Assembly (NCBI RefSeq): GCF_013523055.1
Contig: NZ_JAAMQM010000024.1
Coordinates: 1-64,000 of the forward strand
Origin: Pseudomonas capeferrum
Lineage (GTDB): Bacteria > Pseudomonadota > Gammaproteobacteria > Pseudomonadales > Pseudomonadaceae
DNA length: 64,000 bases
Direction: 5' to 3'
The notes below the pieces were generated by a model. That model ran no database searches, had not been told where the DNA came from, and saw only the letters and a program-made list of their open reading frames with translations. Position numbers and translations under genes: made by a program. Numbering within the stretch: the stretch's first letter is position 1; each line of letters starts with the position of its first letter. Positions 1-7,700 of the stretch are shown in pieces.

Positions 1-123
1 GCGGCGTCGGCGTTCCTGGCCGAGCAGTTCGCCACCCTTGTCGTTGCTGTTAGTCATAAACATACCCGTTTGCCTATCCCTTATCTTAAGGGCGGAACGG
101 TGTCCTGTCTTTCATGGGGCTCG
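1..123 (-). mobile_element. edge of an IS3-family (IS2-group) insertion sequence
   Basis: The first 57 bases, read on the minus strand, encode the first 19 residues of an OrfA-type protein that runs off the left edge of the window. The N-terminus ends in a QERRRR stretch, which resembles OrfA of IS2-like elements, a helix-turn-helix protein that binds the element ends. Upstream of this start, bases about 101-123 resemble the end of IS2 (a CCCC-TGAA...GACA pattern), so the element probably ends near 123. This rests on recalled sequence similarity; the exact end and any target duplication cannot be fixed because the other end is outside the window. Confidence 0.5.
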
Positions 124-231
124 TTCATAAAGTAGCTCGGCCCGCACAGATTTGGAGGATCGCAGAGAGTGAAGCCCTACTCCTTTGGAGGCGCATCCCT
201 GCTCTGAGCTTCCCAGAAAGGTGGGCACAAA

Positions 232-256
232 AAAGCCGCCTTGGAGGGGCGGCTTT
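232..256. terminator. bidirectional hairpin terminator
   Basis: A perfect 9-base stem (AAAGCCGCC, 232-240, with GGCGGCTTT, 248-256) encloses a 7-base loop, with A-rich and T-rich flanks on either side. No intact gene ends here, so it is probably left over from a gene that was lost. Confidence 0.6.
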
Positions 257-840
257 CTCGGCCAGCTAGCTTTTGGAGAAGCTTACCGGCGACTTGATGA
301 CACGTTCGACGGGTTGAATATAGCTACGTGTTAAATCACGTGCAATAGCATCCTACGTTGCCTTTTTTGATCAAGCGCTCCATCTCTACGAAGCTCATCG
401 GGATTCTATGGATCTCTTCGGAAAGATTGAACATCATCATTTTGGTGGCGTTTTGACTCCATTTTGGGGGTTAAGCTAGCTGAATCGGGCATTTAGGCGA
501 TTTCCGCCTACCTAGACACACCGTCGGATAGAGGTGTGTTGCTACTAGCAACAGGGGTTACACGATATGTGTATTTCACCCATACCGTTCGTCGGAAACA
601 TGCCAAAATCCGACGAGAAACAGTCGCCACTGCTCTAGGTCGGCTCGCCGATCAATGGTAAAAAGATGGCACGCGCTAGCTTGCTATCGCTTGGCCCCTC
701 AACCACGGGTGGAACCGTGCCGGGAATGGGCCTATTCAAAGAATTCGGACTTGATGGTGCGTTCGACAACAAATCATCAGCCGACCGCCGAGCCCGGAGA
801 GGCGGTCGGAGTCCGGTTCCTGCACTAGGAGCCTTCCCCA
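257..840. other. gene-free stretch with several short inverted repeats
   Basis: I see no convincing gene here. Open frames across 635-905 lack family resemblance. Three short inverted repeats lie close together: ACACACC/GGTGTGT (516-522 and 533-539), TTGCTA/TAGCAA (539-551) and TCGTCGGA/TCCGACGA (589-596 and 609-616). The word GTCGGA occurs three times counting both strands. Such clusters can be recombinase or replication-protein binding sites, but nothing here proves it. A further 8-base hairpin (CGACCGCC/GGCGGTCG, about 781-807) precedes the small ORF at 841. Confidence 0.4.
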
Positions 841-960
841 ATGGGGTTGAAACTTCCTTTGCGCTACGTGTGGCGCGCTTTGCAGGTGATCCCTGGCGTG
901 CTTAACGCTGGTCGCTTGTTCAGCGGTGTGCTGGACATGCTTGATCGCTTGGATCACTGA
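841..960 (+). CDS. possible 39-residue small protein
   Basis: A short open frame begins with ATG, has an AGGAG ribosome-binding site at 827-831 (9 bases upstream), and stops 3 bases before a very strong terminator. The predicted peptide starts MGLKLPLRYVW and ends LDMLDRLDH. It is basic at the N-terminus, then alternates hydrophobic and polar residues in a way that could form an amphipathic helix. An 8-base hairpin lies just upstream. I do not recognise the family. The combination of ribosome site, frame and terminator is what supports it; a chance frame of this length is possible. It could be a small membrane-associated peptide, but no function is shown. Confidence 0.4.
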   Translation: MGLKLPLRYVWRALQVIPGVLNAGRLFSGVLDMLDRLDH

Positions 961-963
961 ATA

Positions 964-995
964 AAAGACCCCGCCAATCGGCGGGGTCTTTTTTT
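964..995. terminator. strong intrinsic terminator
   Basis: A 12-base stem (AAAGACCCCGCC with GGCGGGGTCTTT), a 4-base loop AATC, and a run of seven Ts on the plus strand. It ends the small ORF at 841-960 and, having A residues on the other side, may also serve the minus-strand gene ending at 1081. Confidence 0.85.
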
Positions 996-1080
996 GGGCT
1001 TTGCCTGTCGAGGGAAGGCCCCCTATCCAGCAACAACCCAAGGGGTATGGGTGAAAAGCGAAGGCGGTATCGACGCTGGC

Positions 1081-1416
1081 TCACACTACCGGCTGGATTT
1101 TACGGCCACCTAGCTGAATGGTTAGCTGAGGGTGTCCCTCCACGGCTCCGCGCAGCTCGATGGTGCCACCCTCGTAGTCAACGCGCCCCCTCGCCAAAAG
1201 GGTGTAGTTGTCGATGCCTACGACGTTTACGTTACCGTTACGATATTTCCGAACGATAAACCGTGACTCGAACTCGCCAGATTGAGTTGGAACCTCCCCT
1301 TGATAGAGGTAGTGAGGATCGCCTCCATTCACCGCGCCGTCCTTCACAACCACGAGCCCGTCACCGAAATCGCCTGTGCTCGCGCGAAACTCCACATGAA
1401 AAATCCCACTGGCCAT
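1081..1416 (-). CDS. GrlR-like regulatory protein
   Basis: This 111-residue protein resembles the GrlR family, small beta-barrel proteins first known as negative regulators of a type III secretion locus through binding of an activator (GrlA). Supporting features are an N-terminal IFHVEF strand, the GDFGDGLVVVKDG motif around residues 16-28 with a following GGDPHYLY turn, and the family's usual length of about 110-120. An ATG at 1422 is also in frame, but GAGG lies 3 bases before that one and 9 bases before the ATG at 1416, so I prefer 1416. No type III secretion gene or GrlA partner is nearby, so the target is unknown. GrlR-like proteins do occur as singletons in genomic islands. Confidence 0.6.
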   Translation of the reverse strand: MASGIFHVEFRASTGDFGDGLVVVKDGAVNGGDPHYLYQGEVPTQSGEFESRFIVRKYRNGNVNVVGIDNYTLLARGRVDYEGGTIELRGAVEGHPQLTIQLGGRKIQPVV

Positions 1417-2190
1417 ACGCATTAACCTCGGTTTATTGGAGTGAAGAAGCGTAGTTCACCAAGGCTAGAGGCGTGGTGGGGCACTGTAACTTTGTGTGTA
1501 GCAAAATTTTGGGAAATTGCACCTGAACTGACAAGGCGTTTGCATCCCACTTAACCACCTGTTGGCATTCAACTTGGCCAGCCGTTTGCATCGGATGTGA
1601 CCAGCACACTGCAAAAATCTACCCATCGAGACCATTCAACACTTGGCTAAGGGGGTGTCCACCGGAGTTGCTGAGCGGCAAGCCTAGGCAGCATGCTTCA
1701 CATTTGGTTTCAGATTGGTAGCAAGGCGTCTTGCACGCTCCAGGCCAAGGCCCGAGTCATGGATTCGCCCGGCCGAGAGTCGAATCCTCTTCATGTAGGA
1801 TCATTCTGCAACCGGCCTACACGCCTATGCGTGTCGCAGTCACTCGTGCAATGAAAAAGGTCATTATCCTAACGCCGAATGGACGATTTCGCAGCCCGCT
1901 ACTTTGAGCGTTTGGAGTCATGCCGATGGTGGTCCTGAGGCTAATGGAAACTTACTCCTGCTGGCTAGTGGGTATAGGCGCCTTCGCTAACAGCCGCTGA
2001 CGACGCACCGCCGTCCCTCGCGTCGCACCGCAAGCGGCTAGGAGAAGCCACTCGTGGAGGCCTTGTAATTTTGAGTAGGCTCCGACTATTGTCTGGAGCA
2101 GTTGTATCGGGTTCTGGCGAAGCCAATGGGTTACAGTTACGACTCAATGCTACTAACGTAAATATTTCAACATGACTCCTAGGATGGCTC
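1417..2190. other. non-coding or decayed stretch around a helicase relic
   Basis: Apart from the helicase fossil at 1827-1907 I find no gene on either strand. The minus-strand frame at 1965-2234 has no family resemblance and overlaps the start of the next gene. Confidence 0.5.
1827..1907 (+). pseudogene. fossil C-terminus of a GajB-like UvrD helicase
   Basis: Twenty-six codons plus a stop encode MRVAVTRAMKKVIILTP and a tail ending SPLL. This matches the last 26 residues of the intact helicase at 10986-12704 at all but 5 positions, and the DNA is also similar. The conserved piece contains helicase motif VI (VAVTRA). Resemblance extends weakly about 15 bases upstream and then stops, so everything before motif VI is gone. 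It is either the relic of a second, related Gabija-type system or a partial duplication of the existing one. The base differences between the copies point to divergence rather than a fresh copy. Confidence 0.75.
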
Positions 2191-3027
2191 ATGGAAAAGG
2201 AAATCGTACAGAGGGCGGTCAGTCGGCTTGCCAATACAATGCGGATCTATGGTGAGGAACATCTTCGTTACAAGAGTTTGGTAGCAGTTGACAAAGAGGA
2301 AGCTATCGAGAACTTAGATAGAGCCTGGGAAGCAAAGTTAGAGGCTTTTCATACACTGTACGATGTCTCTAAAGATGAGTTCGATTACTTTGCACAGTCG
2401 GATACATCTTTGCTTATTGCCTTGCGTAATGCGTTGCATCATCGAGATCACTCATTATTTTCCAGTTTGCTCCCAGAGTTGTGGCTCTGCGAGGCCCCTG
2501 AGAGGTTGGAGGGAGCAGCATTTTTACTGGCGAGCCATAAATTTGTGGGCGGCGAGCAATCACGCATGCATCATTTTATCAAGTTGGATGACATATATTC
2601 TCGCCTAGATCCCAGTAAGAATTCGCCAGAACTTCTGGGGCTCGGAAAAACGGCCGATCTCCAAAAACGGTTCAATCTCATAGCGGAAGGCCTTACTTTT
2701 ATGAAGATTCAGGCAGAGGCTAAATCTGAGCGATATCCAGAAAAGCAAGTGTATCTCGATATCATGCCGATTTTTATATCCGGTGTGGTTAGGGTGTTTA
2801 GGGCACTAAAATCCTTGGGCGTAGAGTTCAAGGGGTACGACGCAAGAGCTTATGAGAAGTGCTTTACGGAAGAGCTTGAAATAGATCTAAGTTTCTTTGA
2901 GTTCAAAATTCTCAGGATGAATATGGTCCAGCTCTATCTTGGGCCGGCTCTTACAGTTAATGAGGCTGCAATTTTATATGGTCGCAAGATAAAATCTTGC
3001 GAAGAAGATTCTTATTTTGATTTTTAG
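2191..3027 (+). CDS. hypothetical protein with an HEPN-like R-x4-H motif
   Basis: This 278-residue protein is not one I recognise. It is predicted to be largely helical and soluble, with no signal peptide or membrane segment. The sequence LRNALHH (R79 to H84) has the R-x4-6-H form that marks the active site of HEPN ribonucleases, and an Arg-Asn start to that motif is typical; a single short motif is weak proof. AGGA lies 6 bases before the ATG. Codon use is rich in A+T compared with the core genes, as expected for transferred DNA. It stands alone, 276 bases upstream of another HEPN-like gene, and has no obvious antitoxin partner. Other possibilities are an immunity protein or an abortive-infection protein. 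Confidence 0.5.
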   Translation: MEKEIVQRAVSRLANTMRIYGEEHLRYKSLVAVDKEEAIENLDRAWEAKLEAFHTLYDVSKDEFDYFAQSDTSLLIALRNALHHRDHSLFSSLLPELWLCEAPERLEGAAFLLASHKFVGGEQSRMHHFIKLDDIYSRLDPSKNSPELLGLGKTADLQKRFNLIAEGLTFMKIQAEAKSERYPEKQVYLDIMPIFISGVVRVFRALKSLGVEFKGYDARAYEKCFTEELEIDLSFFEFKILRMNMVQLYLGPALTVNEAAILYGRKIKSCEEDSYFDF

Positions 3028-3234
3028 ATGCTAAGCTACATTGAATAGAATCTAATATTGTCCCGCTGCAAGATGACTAGGCCGCGCCTAGATTCTGAGA
3101 AGGCGAATGATCTTCGGCGCCATAGCATGTAGTGGTTACGCCAATTTTTATGTTCATGCAGGCGCGCTAGCAGCATTAATCATAAGGGTAGCCCTAGGTC
3201 GTCTTTCGCTTCTAGACTAAGGTCATTTGACCCA

Positions 3235-3258
3235 GCGAGTAGCCTTTGGGCTACTCGC
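3235..3258. promoter_or_regulatory. perfect 10-base hairpin before the HEPN gene
   Basis: GCGAGTAGCC and GGCTACTCGC pair perfectly around a TTTG loop. There is no T run, so it is not a standard terminator. It sits about 45 bases before the start of the next gene and could act as an operator, an RNA structure in the leader, or the end of the preceding transcript. Confidence 0.4.
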
Positions 3259-3303
3259 GATAAACCCGGGATTACAGCGCCGGGCCTCAATCTAACCGGG
3301 AGC

Positions 3304-3999
3304 ATGATATTGACTCGTAGAATTGCGGTAGACCACGTTCGCGACAACTTTATCAGGGAGATTCAAACCGCACGAAAATTGGTTCAGTCGATTCACGCGT
3401 TGCCTCGCTACTCTCCCAAATCACAAGGTATTCATCCCTCGCATGTGCTTCAGGTAGCTGAGCTTGCATTCATGGGATTGGTTGCCTCTTGGGAAGAGTT
3501 CTTGGAAGGAACACTTGTAAGATATGTTGCCAATGCTACGACCAACTCAGGCTACAAGCCGACGGCCAAGATAGGTTATTCTGCCACATTATCAGATGCC
3601 TATGTGGTTCTATCCCAGAACCCAAACTACGATCCTGCCAAACACTACCTAAAGGTCACTGATTACCAATGGGTAGTGAAAACTGCTGACTTCCTTTTCT
3701 CGGTCCACCCCTATAGCTGTATTAGTAACCAACTGAACCTATTGAAATATGCGATTTCCATCCGTAATCGGGTCGCTCATGCTTCCGATAAGTGTAGGAA
3801 GGACTTCGTGTTAGTTGCAAAGCTATTCAAGTTTGCGGCCCCTAATGCACAGCCCTTACCACAAGGCTTCACACCAGGCAAATTGCTATTCGAAAATGTA
3901 CAGCGCCACTTCCCTCAACAATGCATCCAGCGGCAAACAACTCATTTCGAGGCCTATGCGAGTTTATACGAGGTATTAGCTCGCCAGATCGTTCCCTGA
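3304..3999 (+). CDS. HEPN-domain protein (RiboL-PSP-HEPN type)
   Basis: This 231-residue protein matches the general layout of RiboL-PSP-HEPN proteins. An early helix contains the phrase ASWEEFLEG (residues 61-69) and a later helix carries SIRNRVAHA, giving R154-x4-H159, the catalytic motif of HEPN ribonucleases. Such proteins occur in toxin-antitoxin and antiphage contexts, where they cut RNA. The ATG at 3304 has GGGAG only 1 base away; a TTG at 3310 would have better spacing, so the true start may be two codons later. It has no partner gene, and A+T-rich codon use marks it as part of the island. Its role as a ribonuclease toxin or defence effector is inferred from the family, not shown here. 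Confidence 0.65.
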   Translation: MILTRRIAVDHVRDNFIREIQTARKLVQSIHALPRYSPKSQGIHPSHVLQVAELAFMGLVASWEEFLEGTLVRYVANATTNSGYKPTAKIGYSATLSDAYVVLSQNPNYDPAKHYLKVTDYQWVVKTADFLFSVHPYSCISNQLNLLKYAISIRNRVAHASDKCRKDFVLVAKLFKFAAPNAQPLPQGFTPGKLLFENVQRHFPQQCIQRQTTHFEAYASLYEVLARQIVP

Positions 4000-4295
4000 A
4001 GTTGACAAGCGTTAGCACAGAATTGATTTAAACTTTGTCGTAAGCTAAGGCCGTAGTCGCTCTTCACAAAGGCAGCTATGGGTCAACGGCCGTCATTCGT
4101 GGTCACCAGACTTCGTTCCAAGTCGCACGATCATGAATGACGGTCCTTGGTAATAGAGAGGCGCGCACTCATCGAGATGATGCCCTTCGACAACGAGTTA
4201 TCTCATCTCAAATAGATTTCAGCAGGTGTGGTTCATGGCCGCAGCGCCAGATCAGTTTGAGCTCGCGTACCACTTTGGGCGGCAGGGGAGCATCT
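4000..4295. other. gene-free stretch before the IS5-type relic
   Basis: No supported gene. A CCGTCATTC/GAATGACGG inverted pair lies at about 4088-4145. The frame at 4226-4480 runs into the insertion sequence in the wrong orientation and is not a gene. Confidence 0.4.
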
Positions 4296-5111
4296 TAGGC
4301 TCTGTACGAAAAGAGATGTCGCAAACACCGCATGGAACAAGCCAGGGAGACAATGGCGGCGCAACTTTTAGCGAGCTTGTCGAAGCGCGTCACGATCCGG
4401 CAGTTCTCTTTCAGCCAGCCAAACATGCGCTCGATGATGTTGCGCTGTCGGTACTTGGGCCGATCAAACAGCCTGGGTAAGCCAGGCTTGGGTTTGCGCT
4501 TCATCGAGCGCAGCGGGATGACGGGCTGCATCCGATATTGATCGCAATAGCGGCGTAGCGCGTCGGCGTCGTAGCCTTTATCGGCAAGCAGCCATTTGCA
4601 GCGTTTGCGCGGGCGGCCATTTTGGCTCGAATGTCACTGGCTTGACCGCCAGATAGTAGGAAGCGCAACGGTGTCCCGTTAGCGTCGCAGAGCATGTGGA
4701 TTTTGGTTGTCAGGCCGCCGCGACTGCGGCCTAGAGCGTGATCGGCAGGCTCGTCAGGCCCCCTTTTTTCCCGGCGCCAGAAGAGGCTCGGGTTGCACGT
4801 ACTGCGGTTGAGTCGATCATCCAGGTTTGCAGATCGATCAAGCCTTGCTCATTCAATCTCAGGTGCAGGCGTTTCAGCATCTGATCGAACGTCCCCTGAT
4901 TTCGCCAGCCCCGAAACCGTTGATACACCGTTGACCACGGGCCGAAGCGCTCCGGCATATCTCGCCACGCAGCGCCCGAGCAGAGACCCCAGAGCACGCC
5001 ATCAAGCATCAGTCGGTCGCTCAAGCGAGGCCGCCCTCGGCCATGGGTTTCGATGAAGAGATCGGAGACTACTCCCCAGGCCACGTCCAAGAGTTCCTAA
5101 CGCTTTGCCAT
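4295..5111 (-). pseudogene. IS5-family transposase, inactivated
   Basis: The frame should begin at the ATG at 5111 (MAKR...), but codon 5 is a TAG (5097-5099), where related transposases have Tyr. After the programmed frameshift at A6G5 near 4760, the frame continues through LRFLLSGGQASDIR to about 4635. There a second lesion occurs: the next homologous block (NGRPRKRCKWL) is in another frame and a dozen or so residues expected between them are missing. The rest runs to 4295. With a nonsense codon and a frameshifting deletion this copy cannot make a full transposase, so the element is a fossil unless a related copy acts in trans. Confidence 0.8.
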
Positions 5112-5206
5112 CACAGAATTCCTTTCCGTCGATGGCGGGTGACTCTACAAAATCTCGGTGTTCAAGGGGCGGCGATTGGTTTTCTCGGGATTTCGTACAG
5201 AGCCTA
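4296..5206 (-). mobile_element. defective IS5-family (IS427-like) insertion sequence
   Basis: The element is bounded by 16-base inverted repeats, TAGGCTCTGTACGAAA at 4296-4311 and its complement at 5191-5206; the outer TA pair may be the target duplication. The transposase is read on the minus strand. The upstream part (4731-5090) carries the IS5-type DUF4096 region and the start of the DDE domain (WMIDST, first Asp). The downstream part (4295-4531) carries the YRQRNIIERMFGWLKENCR motif with the catalytic Glu. An A6G5 slippery run near 4760 is the usual programmed frameshift of this group. Confidence 0.85.
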
Positions 5207-5274
5207 GCCCCGAAGGGCGCTGATGAAATTACTCGGGGACCGTACGGAGTCTTATATCTTTTTTTAACGGGGCT

Positions 5275-6135
5275 TTATACAGTTGAAATTAGTGACCGAA
5301 TTTCTGCGACTCGCGTAAGGTAAATTTCATGATATGACTTCACACCACTCTTATATTTTTTATTAGCCAGCTGCGTATCTTTAAAGTAGTTCTCAACGAA
5401 ACCATCGACTTCTTCCAGCAGGTCATTTAGGATTTTTAATGTTCGCGGTGTTTTCCAGGCAACCTTAAGCTGGGTTAAGTTAAGTAGATACTTTCGCGCA
5501 ATGCTTGTTAGCTCTTCAATTTGATAAAAAGTAGCCTCAATGGTGGTTCGAAGTGCTGCTATCTTCTGATAACGATGAGCGTATTCCGCGCACTCATTAA
5601 GCATTTTCATGCTTCGCAAAGCTGGATAAAACGGATTGCCTTGGTTAAACATAAATTGGCGGTCATTTATCCTTGACCTGTCATCTGCGCCGTGTTTTTT
5701 TGCGGGCACTACCAACTCTTTAGCTTCGCGCCTACGATCGCCGATCAGCTCCTTTCCTTCAACTAGGTTGGCTAAGCAAGCGTTATATTTAAAGACAAAA
5801 CGCTCCTCCACCAAGTGTTCAATTAACCTCTCTTGCTTGAGAGATACCACCTGTGAAATAGAATAGCCTGCAAGAACTAATCCGGTGACTGCTTCTATAC
5901 TTGAAAGCGCTCGTGCTAAACCCAGAGGTTGCAGGTCGCCGTATCCGAGCGTTGTCACTGTTACTAAGCTAAAATAGCAAGCATCGCTGAAGCTAACACA
6001 TGAGAGATTTTGGAAGACTGGAAACTTTGCGAGTGAAAGACCCCAGTAAAATACGGCGAATAGCAACACTACAAAAAAAAAATAAAGGGTAAGCCTGACT
6101 ATCAATCGAATATATTGCTTATTGGTTGGATACAT
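5275..6135 (-). CDS. two-transmembrane K+ channel protein with a helical cytoplasmic tail
   Basis: This 286-residue protein has a first membrane helix at about 11-33, a pore loop with the potassium selectivity filter TVTTLGYGD at 59-67, and a second membrane helix at about 76-97. This is the Ion_trans_2 (KcsA/MthK-like) pore. The remaining 190 residues form a charged, helix-rich cytoplasmic domain with no RCK/TrkA nucleotide-binding signature that I can see, so what gates it is unknown. AAGGA lies 9 bases upstream of the ATG. The gene is divergent from a PD-(D/E)XK-like gene whose start is 141 bases away. Placement in a defence island suggests a membrane-acting effector, but this is inference; an ordinary ion channel remains possible. 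Confidence 0.75.
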   Translation of the reverse strand: MYPTNKQYIRLIVRLTLYFFFVVLLFAVFYWGLSLAKFPVFQNLSCVSFSDACYFSLVTVTTLGYGDLQPLGLARALSSIEAVTGLVLAGYSISQVVSLKQERLIEHLVEERFVFKYNACLANLVEGKELIGDRRREAKELVVPAKKHGADDRSRINDRQFMFNQGNPFYPALRSMKMLNECAEYAHRYQKIAALRTTIEATFYQIEELTSIARKYLLNLTQLKVAWKTPRTLKILNDLLEEVDGFVENYFKDTQLANKKYKSGVKSYHEIYLTRVAEIRSLISTV

Positions 6136-6276
6136 TGTTGACCGTCCTTGCTCAAGCCATGGATAGAGATGGTTCTACCATCCTCCGAGTAGATCTGCAA
6201 GAAAACGCGCATAGTTGAAAAATTTACTCGGATGATGCATAATTTTCGATTACCACAATTTATGCAGGGAAGCAAG

Positions 6277-7317
6277 ATGAGTGACATGGAAAAAGCAAAT
6301 ATTTTACATCAATTAAAAACGTACTTTGATGTTTCTCCAGAGGTTCTTGACACTCTGCTTGACCAAATATCGAACAAGTCTGTTAAGGATAATTTCAAGC
6401 GGATCACTAGTGGGTTGACTATTGAGGATAACTATAAGCATTTGTACTCTTCTTTGCCCTGGATCAAGAACATTAGTGGACTTCATCAAGCTCAGGCAGA
6501 GAAATACAAAAAGAAATTCCAAATTCCAGATTACTCACTGCTAATTGAAAATTCTCAAAAAGACACCTTTCCTTTATTAGTAGACGTCAAATATGTAAAA
6601 GGTGCCGCCCAAAATTGCACTATAATTCCGAAGCAAAAGCATACCCTGCGCGAATACGCAAAGGCTCACCGGCAGCCGTTGTTGGTCGCAATATACTGGG
6701 AGTTTATAGGTTACTGGACGCACACCTGTCTTTCTCACTTTGGGGGCAAAAAAAATAATAAGATTGATTGGCAGACCGCAATTCGTAATGATCTGTCGCA
6801 TATGCTGAGCGACTACACCTTTCTAATTAACGAGCCATTTTATAGAAAAACTGTCTTTCCGAAGCCGGCTGATCACTCGGATGGAAACGTCGCGCGCCAC
6901 GAAATTTATGGGAAATATGACTCGGTTTTCATTGGTCGAGATGTGAATTCTCTCTTTAGAGAGGATGAGCCGTTTTACTCAATGGTGATTGATGCGAATT
7001 TTAACGCAACTTCTGTTTCAGTTGAAGAGCAGGAGGATAGAATCTGTCTTACTGAGGAGTTTTCTCGTCAGCCAAGCATGATAAAGATTAGCCAGTGGTT
7101 GTTGAATTTTACTCAGTTTATGAGCATTAAGCAGTCGATGGCAGTCAATGATATGCATGTTTTGGAAATGGCGAGAAACATTATAGTTGATCTTATGCAT
7201 AGGCTCGGGTATTCATTGAGCTATAATATTCCTTCTGATAAGAATAAGTGCACTGACGAACTTTTTGAGCTCGCTTATAAGGACACAACTGTGATGTACA
7301 AGTATCGTCGCAGCTAG
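6277..7317 (+). CDS. PD-(D/E)XK-like nuclease-fold protein of unknown function
   Basis: This 346-residue protein is not a named family I recognise. Residues 84-105 show the pattern of a PD-(D/E)XK nuclease core: PD at 84-85, a hydrophobic strand, then DVK at 103-105. A helix with LREYAKAHRQP (124-134) and a strand (LLVAIYW) follow, as in restriction-endonuclease-like folds. The N-terminal 75 residues are helical. The C-terminal half is a separate region, probably for sensing or binding. AGGGA at 6266-6270 lies 6 bases before the ATG at 6277, so I prefer this start to the in-frame ATG at 6232. The gene is A+T-rich and divergent from the K+ channel gene. Nuclease activity is a prediction from motifs. 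Confidence 0.6.
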   Translation: MSDMEKANILHQLKTYFDVSPEVLDTLLDQISNKSVKDNFKRITSGLTIEDNYKHLYSSLPWIKNISGLHQAQAEKYKKKFQIPDYSLLIENSQKDTFPLLVDVKYVKGAAQNCTIIPKQKHTLREYAKAHRQPLLVAIYWEFIGYWTHTCLSHFGGKKNNKIDWQTAIRNDLSHMLSDYTFLINEPFYRKTVFPKPADHSDGNVARHEIYGKYDSVFIGRDVNSLFREDEPFYSMVIDANFNATSVSVEEQEDRICLTEEFSRQPSMIKISQWLLNFTQFMSIKQSMAVNDMHVLEMARNIIVDLMHRLGYSLSYNIPSDKNKCTDELFELAYKDTTVMYKYRRS

Positions 7318-7335
7318 GTGCTGTACGAAATGAGG
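7315..7335. repeat. solitary IS5-like inverted-repeat end
   Basis: Bases from TAGGTGCTGTACGAAA onward differ from the 16-base terminal repeat of the IS5-type element at 4296 at only two positions, and the following bases (TGAGGTC against AGAGATGTC) are also alike. No transposase or second end follows. It overlaps the stop codon of the preceding gene and is probably what remains of a deleted related element. Confidence 0.45.
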
Positions 7336-7538
7336 TCTTGTGAACTTCGTCGGCAGTAGGCCAATGTGGCCATAGTCGAATAATTTCTGTGTTGCAGTAA
7401 CTAGTGGCCGGTCGGCGATGCTCCTTAACGCTTGAGAAAAATTCGCTCTTGGTATTCTGGATTTTCGAATAGCTGTGGCCAATTTAATTGAATAAAGGGG
7501 ATGGGTCAAAGCATGACAGTGAGCGTTGGGAGATACAC
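7336..7538. other. short decayed stretch, no gene seen
   Basis: No supported gene on either strand. The minus-strand frame crossing it (7213-7584) overlaps the end of the nuclease-like gene and has no ribosome site. Confidence 0.4.
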
Positions 7539-7631
7539 TTATGTGAGGTCTGCTTTTTTCGTGGTGAGTCGGCAGACATCGCAAACAACATCACTGACGC
7601 CTTCAATTTCGACTATGCCGATAACTTTCAT
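7539..7631 (-). pseudogene. truncated small CxxC protein gene
   Basis: A 30-codon frame starts MKVIGIVEIEG and contains a CDVC pair, followed soon by a stop. An AAGGAG sits upstream of the ATG. The opening resembles a family of small Pseudomonas proteins with two CxxC pairs that I remember as about 80 residues long. Here only the first pair is present and the frame ends in unrelated sequence, so it looks truncated. It lies directly downstream of the Xre-type antitoxin, in the place where a toxin gene would normally be. Confidence 0.45.
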
Positions 7632-7700
7632 CCCTATCTCCTTGCGTCAGCGAGCGCATGAGAGCAGATCCGCCCCGAAGGATCGCGTGCAGGGTCGCTG

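Noticed and set aside
666..905. 79-codon plus-strand frame
   Set aside because: Overlaps the better-supported 39-residue ORF in another frame, with no ribosome site or homology.
4226..4480. 84-codon plus-strand frame before the IS element
   Set aside because: Most of it lies inside the insertion sequence on the wrong strand, and no homology is seen.
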